DNA from: JBBDWZ01 sp050732575
GTDB taxonomy: Bacteria; Gemmatimonadota; Gemmatimonadetes; Longimicrobiales; RSA9
DNA: 5,053 nt
NCBI GenBank assembly: GCA_050732575.1
Contig: JBOHRF010000389.1
Location: 1-5,053 of the forward strand
Direction: 5' to 3'
In this document: positions 1 through 5,053 of the stretch, in pieces
How the letters are laid out: every line of letters starts with the position of its first letter
Position numbering within the stretch: the first letter of the stretch is position 1
The notes under the pieces: model-generated
The model's input: the letters and a program-made list of their open reading frames with translations, nothing else
What the model was told of the DNA's origin: nothing
The model's database searches: none
Made by a program: the position numbers and the translations under genes

Positions 1-1
1 C

Positions 2-115
2 AAGTTCAGGTCGGACGGCTTTGATGGCAGACTCGGTGTCGATGTGAAACGCGAGACCGAGCCACAAACATGCCGTTACGAGGTCAACTGGGCAGGAAAG
101 AAGCTCGGATTGTAA
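2..115 (+). CDS. C-terminal end of an unrecognised protein (5' partial)
   Basis: An open frame enters from the left edge and gives 37 residues before a TAA at 113-115. The visible tail is hydrophilic, holds one Cys, and ends in the residues NWAGKKLGL. The other two + frames are closed early here (TGA at 22-24 and 45-47). I do not recognise the family, and a tail this short could be a chance open frame. If real, it is the 3' end of a gene transcribed rightwards. No terminator hairpin follows it directly. The start and most of the protein lie outside the window. Confidence 0.35.
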   Translation, partial: KFRSDGFDGRLGVDVKRETEPQTCRYEVNWAGKKLGL

Positions 116-137
116 ACCGAATCCTGCGAACAAGCTG

Positions 138-512
138 AACTCTTGCAAGCGCTTTCGGCGTCTGTTCAGGGAGGCACGTTGGGAGGAATGCCAAAAGCGA
201 GTTGCTCGAGCTGGGAAGGCAATACCGGCAGGCAATAAAGACGGCGACGATGCCACACTGCGTCTCACGGACGATCCCTGGGTAGTGACGAGCGCCAAGG
301 GTGTGGCCCGCATCGATCGGCAGACCTGCAACCGGATGTTGGAGGTCAACACGTTGCCCCGATCCGAACCTTCGGATGACCCAGAGATACCTTGGTGGGT
401 GGCCATGCTGCGATCCTAAGCCTACAACCTTCGCGAGAAGCTCACCGCTGATGGTGAGCCCGTAGCTGATGCCGTCGACGCCTCAACCTGGCTGCGCCGC
501 GACGCCGAATGA
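138..512 (+). pseudogene. Possible gene remnant with an in-frame stop
   Basis: This frame is open from 48 to 416, meets a TAA at 417-419, and continues open to a TGA at 510-512. On both sides of the TAA the codons mostly end in G or C and the translation looks protein-like: before it a stretch with DDPWVVTSAKGVARIDR, after it a stretch starting AYNLREKLTADGEP. No good ATG/GTG start with a ribosome binding site precedes the coding-like part; the first ATG in frame is at 336. Between about 116 and 240 the other two frames also look partly coding, so frameshifts are possible. The simplest reading is a decayed gene in which one CAA or CAG codon became TAA. A chance open frame in GC-rich DNA is the alternative. 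The family is not recognised. Confidence 0.3.
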
Positions 513-1019
513 GAGTGCGCGCGACAAACCGAGTCCATCACGGGCGATCCTTTCGCCGCCACCGGACCGCATCGAAGCTGAAGGACGCCGCATAGTCGAC
601 GACGCGGATGGCTCGATTCGAGTTCCGCTGGGTATTGCGCGCAACGCCTTGGCGCATCGACACGACCGGATGTGTCAGCCTTCGTCGAGTGTAATGAGAT
701 CGGAACGCGCACTCCGCTCACACAATCTCCACTTATTGCTGCTCGGAGCTACTTCGAAGGTTCTGCGCGCCGTACGCCGGCCTCCGGGACTTGTGTAGCA
801 GAAAGCGCAGCCTTCACTGCACACAAGGCCGCTCATGGCCGTCGTCTTCTTTTTGTGTCTGAACTATTTCTTAATGATTGCCGGTGCGTTTAACGTCCCA
901 TCGTCGCTATGGAATTGCTCATGCGCACCGTGATCGCGCCTGTTCGTCGTGCGCTGTCACGCGACATGCTCGATGATCCTTGACATCCTCCGTCATGTAA
1001 TGCATCAATGCAAACGCCA
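513..1019. other. Stretch with no convincing gene
   Basis: Several overlapping open frames of 70-110 codons occur on both strands, but none has a ribosome binding site, a recognisable domain or consistent codon use. A 24-codon + strand frame at 909-983 ends 36 bases before the terminator at 1020; it has no visible SD and is only a weak candidate. A TTGACA hexamer sits at 980-985, but the best -10 at normal spacing (CATCAA, 1003-1008) is poor. I see no tRNA, no repeat array and no mobile-element ends. Confidence 0.5.
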
Positions 1020-1054
1020 GCGCGGGAGCTGCTTCAGCCCCGCGCTTTCGTTTT
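1020..1054 (+). terminator. Candidate rho-independent terminator
   Basis: The left arm GCGCGGG (1020-1026) pairs perfectly with CCCGCGC (1039-1045). Inside it GCTG (1028-1031) pairs with CAGC (1035-1038) around a CTT loop, leaving one bulged A at 1027. This gives an 11-bp GC-rich stem directly followed by TTTCGTTTT (1046-1054). A stem plus U-rich tail on the + strand is the classic intrinsic terminator form. It lies about 80 bases upstream of the lipoprotein gene at 1133, so it most likely insulates that gene from upstream transcription. What transcript it ends is unclear, because no strong gene lies just before it. A leader attenuator is the alternative. Confidence 0.7.
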
Positions 1055-1132
1055 GCAGGATGCCATCCGAATTCGATGCGGTTGACCGGCATAGGTGTTG
1101 AGTACCGAGATACCTTGAACCGGGATTTACCC

Positions 1133-1348
1133 ATGAACCGAATCATTCCCGCCGTGCTCGTCACACTGATCACCTTACTTGCATGTGACAAGTCGGCACC
1201 GCTGTCGCCCGACGCGTTCGTGCGACCTCAATACGTGACAAGTGAAAACGACAACCCGACCGATGAAGAGGAGCAGGAGTTGCTAAGCTCCGCCCGCATT
1301 TCTGGATATTCCTCGGCTGCTGGTAACAACGGGAGGGTAACCTTATGA
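1133..1348 (+). CDS. Small acidic lipoprotein, function unknown
   Basis: The 71-residue product starts with a type II signal peptide: N2-R3, a hydrophobic core (residues 4-16), then the lipobox L15-L16-A17-C18. Signal peptidase II would cleave before Cys18 and leave a lipidated protein of 54 residues. The mature part is hydrophilic and acidic, with an EEEQE run near its middle. Asp follows the lipidated Cys, which in enterobacteria is a signal for staying in the inner membrane; whether that rule holds here is unknown. An upstream ATG at 1076 would put 19 hydrophilic residues before the signal peptide, so 1133 is preferred. A weak GGGA lies at 1122-1125. A TTGACC at 1082-1087 could be a -35 box, but no good -10 follows. 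The stop overlaps the next start (ATGA), which implies a two-gene operon. No family is recognised. Confidence 0.65.
   Translation: MNRIIPAVLVTLITLLACDKSAPLSPDAFVRPQYVTSENDNPTDEEEQELLSSARISGYSSAAGNNGRVTL
1331..1337 (+). promoter_or_regulatory. Shine-Dalgarno site for the 1345 gene
   Basis: GGGAGGG lies seven bases before the ATG at 1345, inside the end of the preceding gene. It supports the first of two tandem ATG codons (1345, 1348) as start, and thus the ATGA overlap between the two genes. Confidence 0.6.
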
Positions 1349-1770
1349 TGAAGATCAGTCCATTTCTTTTGCTCGTCGTGATCGCAAGTGGAGTTACCGC
1401 CCTGCCGGCGTGCGCACAAGCGTCGGACAAGGAGATTCTGGTGGCAGTCGCAGAGACTCCGGGCATGGCCGCGTCGGTGGATCCGGATATTGCGGCGATT
1501 GTTCGCCCCTACGGAGTGTCGCGAGACATTATCATTCTCAGCCCCAGACACGCCAATAACGCGGGCGTCTTGCAAGTCGCGCTCGCTTTTGTGAGGAGCC
1601 GGAGGGACCCCGCATACAAAGGACCAGATCGACTTACAATAAGAGCGAGTTTAGTTGGCAGTAAGGTGAAGGGATCATCCACGGATCTCGAGATTCTTGA
1701 GTCCGTCAAGCGGCAACCGCGCAAGAATTTGGAGGGGTTCGGCTCAGTGAGGTTTGTCAAGGTCAAATGA
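1345..1770 (+). CDS. Secreted protein of unknown function
   Basis: The product has 141 residues. It begins with a Sec signal peptide: Lys3, a hydrophobic core (F7-I13 and on), and a likely signal peptidase I site after A24-Q25-A26, leaving a mature protein of 115 residues. A lipoprotein reading at L20-P21-A22-C23 is possible but the proline is unfavourable. The mature part has no Cys and no transmembrane segment, and its C-terminal third is basic (several Lys/Arg, ending KVK). The alternation of hydrophobic and polar residues in the middle would suit a small alpha/beta fold, but this is inference. The start overlaps the stop of the small lipoprotein gene by four bases and has a good SD, so the two are probably co-translated and may act together in the envelope. 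No known family is recognised. Confidence 0.75.
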   Translation: MMKISPFLLLVVIASGVTALPACAQASDKEILVAVAETPGMAASVDPDIAAIVRPYGVSRDIIILSPRHANNAGVLQVALAFVRSRRDPAYKGPDRLTIRASLVGSKVKGSSTDLEILESVKRQPRKNLEGFGSVRFVKVK

Positions 1771-1849
1771 CGTTGCGTTCGTGGCTTAGACGCTGCAGGC
1801 GGCTATAGGTAGGTATGTCTTCTCCAACCCTGAAACGAACGACGTTTAG

Positions 1850-1862
1850 CGTACCCGGTACG
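1850..1862. repeat. Short palindrome upstream of the propeller lipoprotein gene
   Basis: CGTACC (1850-1855) and GGTACG (1857-1862) form a perfect inverted repeat around a single C. It lies about 68 bases before the ATG at 1930, in the gap between two genes. A repressor half-site pair is possible, but a palindrome of this size can arise by chance. A TCTAAT hexamer at 1903-1908 is the best -10 candidate for the gene; it has no matching -35. Confidence 0.25.
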
Positions 1863-1916
1863 GATGCGGTGGCACGTCCCAAAGTTGGTGCGTGGTAGGT
1901 TTTCTAATGCGCCTCT

Positions 1917-1921
1917 AGGAG
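1917..1921 (+). promoter_or_regulatory. Shine-Dalgarno site that sets the 1930 start
   Basis: AGGAG lies eight bases before the ATG at 1930. An ATG at 1864 is in the same frame but has no such site and would add 22 residues ahead of the signal peptide. The SD therefore decides for 1930. Confidence 0.75.
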
Positions 1922-1929
1922 CGGTAATA

Positions 1930-3189
1930 ATGCCGCGCCACTCGCCATGGCTGGCCCGATTGGGCCTTAGCACAATCGTGCTGCTAGTGGGTTGCACCGA
2001 TCCTCGTGACGAGAGATCTGAAGCATCGGATGCTTCGCGTCAGCGTCAAAGCTGCAGCACGAGGAAACCGAGCGCAATCACGGTTGCGTACGCGCTGCCC
2101 GATAGGGCTCACGTTTTCGAAAATGCAGGAATAACGGCCGTTCGTGGGAGTTGGGTGGTTGCAGGGATGCAAGTGAACGCGACCGAGTCAGTGGCTCCTG
2201 AGGCCGACGTTCAACCGGTGATTGTGCATCAACGGCTTGGCCAACTACCCCTCCCTCCCTACGGCGCTTTTCGTCACATTCACGATCCAATTCCCGTGAT
2301 GCTTTCAGATTCCAGTTGGGGTGTGGTGTGGGCGGATGCCGTTGTTGTAGCGCCCTTTGTGGGCACGTGGCCAGCAGATCAGTTCAACGAGCTATGGACA
2401 TCTGAATACAACGCAAACGGGTGGGGACCGGCGCGGCGCCTTCTGCGAACCTCATGGTCGACCAGTTGGCAAATGAATCGGAATGTTGTCGCAGGTCCAC
2501 ATTCCGAAACTTGGATCGGCATCATCGCGGACGAGAATATCCTGAGTCGTCGCCTCGTTCTTGGACCTGTATCTGCGGAGCTGCGTACAGTAGAACTGCC
2601 GGCCGGTTTAACGCCTCGAGCGGCTGGCTTTGTTTTCAGAGACTCAACTTCTGTCGACGCTGTCGTTCATGTCGGCCCAGAAGGAATGCCTTCAGTAAAT
2701 GGACCGCTGTTGTTGCTCGAATCAATGGACCAAGGCCGCTCGTGGTCGAGGCCACGTCCCATCTGGCAACCTTCCAAAACTCATACCCAGACCGTTCGAA
2801 TGCACTACGACCGAGAGCGAACACTCCATATACTATGGCAAGCGGATGATTATGTAATCCATCATATTTCACGACAACAAGACAGTCAGGTCTGGAAGGC
2901 GGATAACGTGCCGCATCCTGACGCCCCATTATTAGAATGGGTGTCTGGAATCGATCGCTGCGGGCGGCTAGCGGTGATGGCGTTCGTTTTACGCACTGAG
3001 GTTGATTTCACGGTCGCGCGCTGGACAAGTGGCAGATGGTCGAAGGCTACGGATGCCATTCCGCAGTTGTTTGGAGTGCACTTGTTTGACGGTGTAGGAA
3101 CTACGGGTGCGTGGTTCACTGGTTGGTCTGGAGTGCGAAAAGGTAGCGACTCAAAGGAAAGCGCGAAAGTGTGGTTCATGAACCCGTAA
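1930..3189 (+). CDS. Asp-box (sialidase-like) beta-propeller lipoprotein
   Basis: The product has 419 residues. The N-terminus is a type II signal peptide: Arg3/His4, hydrophobic core 11-20, lipobox L19-V20-G21-C22. Residue +2 is Thr, which in E. coli would allow transfer to the outer membrane. A flexible polar linker rich in Asp, Glu, Ser and Arg follows. The body carries recurring aromatic-ended beta-strand pairs, for example W156 and W165 in one blade, an SMDQGRSW Asp-box at 265-272 that fits SxDxGxxW exactly, and a W303 strand. These are typical of six-bladed sialidase-fold (BNR) propellers. I do not see the FRIP motif of true sialidases, so sialidase activity should not be assumed; glycan or protein binding is as likely. 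Only two Cys remain after lipidation (C42, C344), close to the two ends, and could form a disulfide that closes the propeller. It follows two exported-protein genes on the same strand. Confidence 0.85.
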   Translation: MPRHSPWLARLGLSTIVLLVGCTDPRDERSEASDASRQRQSCSTRKPSAITVAYALPDRAHVFENAGITAVRGSWVVAGMQVNATESVAPEADVQPVIVHQRLGQLPLPPYGAFRHIHDPIPVMLSDSSWGVVWADAVVVAPFVGTWPADQFNELWTSEYNANGWGPARRLLRTSWSTSWQMNRNVVAGPHSETWIGIIADENILSRRLVLGPVSAELRTVELPAGLTPRAAGFVFRDSTSVDAVVHVGPEGMPSVNGPLLLLESMDQGRSWSRPRPIWQPSKTHTQTVRMHYDRERTLHILWQADDYVIHHISRQQDSQVWKADNVPHPDAPLLEWVSGIDRCGRLAVMAFVLRTEVDFTVARWTSGRWSKATDAIPQLFGVHLFDGVGTTGAWFTGWSGVRKGSDSKESAKVWFMNP

Positions 3190-3193
3190 TCAC

Positions 3194-3448
3194 TCAAGAG
3201 TGAATCTGCTGCGGTTCGGTGTGCGCGACCGCCCGCATCTCGTCGGTGCGGCTGTCGTCCAACCATTCGTCGGGCACCCGCGCGAGCGACTCTGGTTCAG
3301 TACCTTCTTCGAGGACAGTAGTAGGCCCGTACTCTTCTCCGCGTTGTTGGATGTGTCGATCTGACGCGCGCCGCGTTACCCCCGTGACAGCTACGACGCA
3401 CGCGCGTAAGACACGTTCCTGTCCTGAGCGCCGACAGGTGGATGCCAT
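3194..3448 (-). CDS. Hypothetical 84-residue protein
   Basis: A minus-strand frame gives 84 residues. The N-terminal third is Arg-rich with a short hydrophobic patch (ACVVAVTGV); the rest is acidic and polar, with PDEWLDD and a tail ending QQIHS. Codons in the acidic part mostly end in G or C, as expected for a gene. GGAG (complement of 3454-3457) lies five bases before the ATG, and a TATAAT box lies further upstream. The stop sits only four bases past the convergent stop of the propeller lipoprotein gene. There is no recognisable domain, and a chance frame cannot be ruled out. Confidence 0.4.
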   Translation of the reverse strand: MASTCRRSGQERVLRACVVAVTGVTRRASDRHIQQRGEEYGPTTVLEEGTEPESLARVPDEWLDDSRTDEMRAVAHTEPQQIHS

Positions 3449-3481
3449 GACAGCTCCGTAGGTCGAACCTCGAAGCCCCTC

Positions 3482-3487
3482 ATTATA
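3482..3487 (-). promoter_or_regulatory. Possible -10 box for the 84-residue frame
   Basis: The minus strand reads TATAAT exactly. Transcription would begin near 3475, giving a leader of about 27 bases to the ATG at 3448. The region 16-18 bases upstream is GC-rich and has no TTGACA-like -35, so this is a partial promoter match only. Confidence 0.3.
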
Positions 3488-3609
3488 CCGCTGGCCAACA
3501 AAGCTCGCGCGGAACTCGCGGTTAACGGCAAGCCGTAAGCCTCTAAGCGTGAAGTATCAACCTGGGTTCGGGGCATCGGACAATGGGCGTGCGCGCTGAC
3601 ATGCAGAGT

Positions 3610-3643
3610 CGATCATGGGCGGCCCCCGTTGGGGGTCGGATCG
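3610..3643. repeat. Bulged GC-rich hairpin
   Basis: The inner stem pairs 3620-3627 (CGGCCCCC) with 3631-3638 (GGGGGTCG), including one G-T pair, around a GTT loop. An outer stem pairs CGATC (3610-3614) with GATCG (3639-3643), leaving a five-base bulge on the left (3615-3619). It lies about 135 bases past the stop of the minus-strand dehydrogenase gene. No T-rich tract follows on either strand, so it is not a standard intrinsic terminator; it could act as a 3' mRNA stabiliser or be part of a dispersed repeat. Confidence 0.45.
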
Positions 3644-3777
3644 ATGCGAACCGAGTCGAGGCTGAGCAGCCGGAACAAGCTGCGTCGCGATTGGTCCGGT
3701 TCGAATCATAGTTGATATCCAACGCACTCGCTCAAAGAGATTCCCACCACGGCGTACATTCCGCGGTTCCTCGGGGA

Positions 3778-5053
3778 TCAGCCAGCCGCGCGCACAACAT
3801 TATTCAGCAACACGACGGGATGCTCGGCGCGCCGACCCGTGCCCTGCGCAATCTGCTGGCGGCACGAGACACCGGTTGCAGCGATCCGCGTTTCCGGCCG
3901 CGCCGCGTTGATGGCGGGGAACAATCGCATGGCCCCGATCTGCATGGACAACGCGTAGTGCTCGCGCTCGAAGCCGAACGAGCCCGCCATGCCGCAGCAA
4001 CCAACATCGAGGGAAACCACGTCACCATTCGAGATGCGTTGCAGAAGTTCCGTACTGGCCGCAGTTGCACCGGCTGCCTTCTGGTGACAATGCGCGTGGA
4101 AAAGCGTGCGCTGGTTGTGAGCAAGCCGATCGATTTCGAGGCCGCCATCAGCGAGGGCCTGGACCAACAGTTCATCGACCAGCCGGGCTTGCCGCGCAAT
4201 GACGGCCGCGCCGGCATCACGGGGCGCCAGCGCGGGCAGCTCATCTTTCAAGGTGAGCACACATGACGGCTCGACGCCCACGATCGGGATGCCCTGGTGT
4301 GCGGCAGGTGCAAGTTCACGGATCAATTTGGTGTGCTCTGACTTGGCGCGCTCGAGCAGACCCTTGGAGATGAGAGCGCGCCCGCAACACACGCCGGCAG
4401 CCAGGTGGACCTCCCATCCGGCCCGCTCGAGCAGCTCGATGGCCGCGCGCCCGATCCAGGGCTCGGTGTAGCTGGTGAACGAATCCGCCAAAAATACGAC
4501 TGGCCCACGCTCTCCGCGCGGTTTGGGTGGACGCGCGGCAAACCATTTGGGCAGCGTCGTGCCCTGAAAAACTGGGATGGGCCGGCGCGCATGGATGCCG
4601 AGCAGGGCATGGGCGAAGGGCAGACGCGCCAACCAGTTGGAAAAAGGAGCGAGCGCGGAACCCCAGCGATTGATGATTCGGATATTACCAAACGCATGCG
4701 CACGCAGCGGCACACCGTGTCGCTCGTAGTGATGCGCCAGCGTTTCCGCTTTCAGGGCCGCCATGTCGATGGAGAGCGGACACTCGCGTTTGCAGGCCTT
4801 GCACTCCAGGCACAGGTCCAGGATCTCGTGCAGCTTGGCGTCACCCAGCGCGGCCCGCGGGTCAGGCGCTGACAGCGCTTTGACCAGCGCATTGGCCCGC
4901 CCCCGCGTGGAGTGCTGTTCATCGCGCGTGGCCATGAAAGATGGACACATGGTGCCGCCACCATCCGCGCTTTTGCGGCAGGCGCCAATGCGCGCGCAGC
5001 GATTGGCATGGCCATGCATCCCCTGGGCAAAGGCAAAATGCGTGGTGAGTGGT
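3778..5053 (-). CDS. FAD-binding/Fe-S-binding oxidoreductase, YdiJ-like (5' partial)
   Basis: The C-terminal 424 residues of a large fusion flavoprotein are visible. The frame is open to the window edge, so the ATG at 5019 is internal: eleven in-frame residues upstream (PLTTHFAFAQG) fit the family. Family members run near 1000 residues, with an N-terminal FAD-binding oxidase domain that would lie beyond 5053. In order from the visible end: a Cys group C19, C25, C36-P with the family signatures IGACRKS, MCPSFMAT and HSTRGRA; a second cluster motif CLECKACKRECP (81-92), for 4Fe-4S binding; then two cysteine-rich CCG domains, the first with CCG at 222-224 and EPSC at 261-264, the second with HAHCH at 319-323 and CCGMAGSFG at 352-360. 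The family oxidises a 2-hydroxy acid (D-2-hydroxyglutarate for E. coli YdiJ; D-lactate or glycolate in relatives) and passes electrons through Fe-S clusters to an acceptor. The substrate cannot be told from this part. All expected Cys are intact. Its codons look more GC-rich than those of the lipoprotein genes. Confidence 0.95.
   Translation of the reverse strand, partial: PLTTHFAFAQGMHGHANRCARIGACRKSADGGGTMCPSFMATRDEQHSTRGRANALVKALSAPDPRAALGDAKLHEILDLCLECKACKRECPLSIDMAALKAETLAHHYERHGVPLRAHAFGNIRIINRWGSALAPFSNWLARLPFAHALLGIHARRPIPVFQGTTLPKWFAARPPKPRGERGPVVFLADSFTSYTEPWIGRAAIELLERAGWEVHLAAGVCCGRALISKGLLERAKSEHTKLIRELAPAAHQGIPIVGVEPSCVLTLKDELPALAPRDAGAAVIARQARLVDELLVQALADGGLEIDRLAHNQRTLFHAHCHQKAAGATAASTELLQRISNGDVVSLDVGCCGMAGSFGFEREHYALSMQIGAMRLFPAINAARPETRIAATGVSCRQQIAQGTGRRAEHPVVLLNNVVRAAG

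Larger units (their letters stand above)
3449..3777. other. Intergenic stretch between two minus-strand genes
   Basis: No convincing gene is visible. A 61-codon minus-strand frame (3391-3576) overlaps the start of the 84-residue frame and is probably not coding. The stretch holds the TATAAT box at 3482-3487, an 11-base palindrome AGGTCGAACCT (3460-3470), and the bulged hairpin at 3610-3643. A GGTTCGAATC word near 3700 resembles a tRNA T-loop, but its flanks do not pair. Confidence 0.5.

Noticed and set aside
469..798. 109-codon + strand frame
   Set aside because: It starts inside another coding-like frame, has no SD, is low in hydrophobic core residues and shows no domain; the antisense frame at 422-721 is equally long and equally unconvincing.
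1076..1132. Upstream ATG as start of the small lipoprotein
   Set aside because: It would put 19 hydrophilic residues ahead of an otherwise complete type II signal peptide.
919..1191. 90-codon minus-strand frame
   Set aside because: It runs antisense through the terminator hairpin and the lipoprotein start, with no SD and no recognisable domain.
1864..1929. Upstream ATG as start of the propeller lipoprotein
   Set aside because: There is no ribosome binding site in front of it, while AGGAG sits at the right distance from the ATG at 1930.
3191..3202. Inverted repeat CACTC-AA-GAGTG between the convergent stops
   Set aside because: The two-base loop is too tight and no T-run follows, so it is not a credible terminator.
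3690..3715. GGTTCGAATC word resembling a tRNA T-loop
   Set aside because: The flanking bases do not form a T-stem and no anticodon or acceptor arm is present; neither a tRNA nor a clear attachment site can be drawn.
3712..4266. 184-codon + strand frame antisense to the dehydrogenase
   Set aside because: It is a shadow of the GC-rich minus-strand gene, whose Fe-S and CCG motifs are unmistakable.

Overview
The window looks like chromosomal DNA of a moderately GC-rich bacterium, most likely a diderm. It carries two lipobox (signal peptidase II type) lipoprotein precursors, one Sec-exported small protein and a large FAD/Fe-S dehydrogenase of the YdiJ type. No rRNA, tRNA, CRISPR array or recognisable transposase is visible. 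The sequence does not fix the phylum; Pseudomonadota and Gemmatimonadota are both plausible.

Left part (1-1019): gene-poor and possibly decayed. The C-terminal end of an unrecognised protein runs in from the left edge and stops at 115. A second stretch (about 138-512) has coding-like codon use but no convincing start and one in-frame TAA at 417-419, so it may be a gene remnant. From 513 to 1019 I see no convincing gene. A strong candidate intrinsic terminator on the + strand (1020-1054) closes this part, with no clear gene in front of it.

Middle (1133-3189): three + strand genes for exported proteins. A 71-residue lipoprotein overlaps a 141-residue secreted protein by an ATGA junction, so the two are probably translationally coupled. 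After a gap of about 160 bases comes a 419-residue lipoprotein with a perfect Asp-box motif and recurrent tryptophan-ended blades, which suggests a sialidase-like beta-propeller. Together they look like a small, uncharacterised cell-surface module. No enzymatic role can be assigned.

Right part (3194-5053): minus-strand genes converge on the lipoprotein gene. A possible 84-residue hypothetical protein (3194-3448) has a TATAAT box and an SD-like element in front of it. A gap of about 330 bases holds a bulged GC-rich hairpin. Then comes the C-terminal 424 residues of a large FAD-binding/Fe-S-binding oxidoreductase whose N-terminal FAD domain lies beyond the right edge. It is the only gene here whose family can be named with high confidence.
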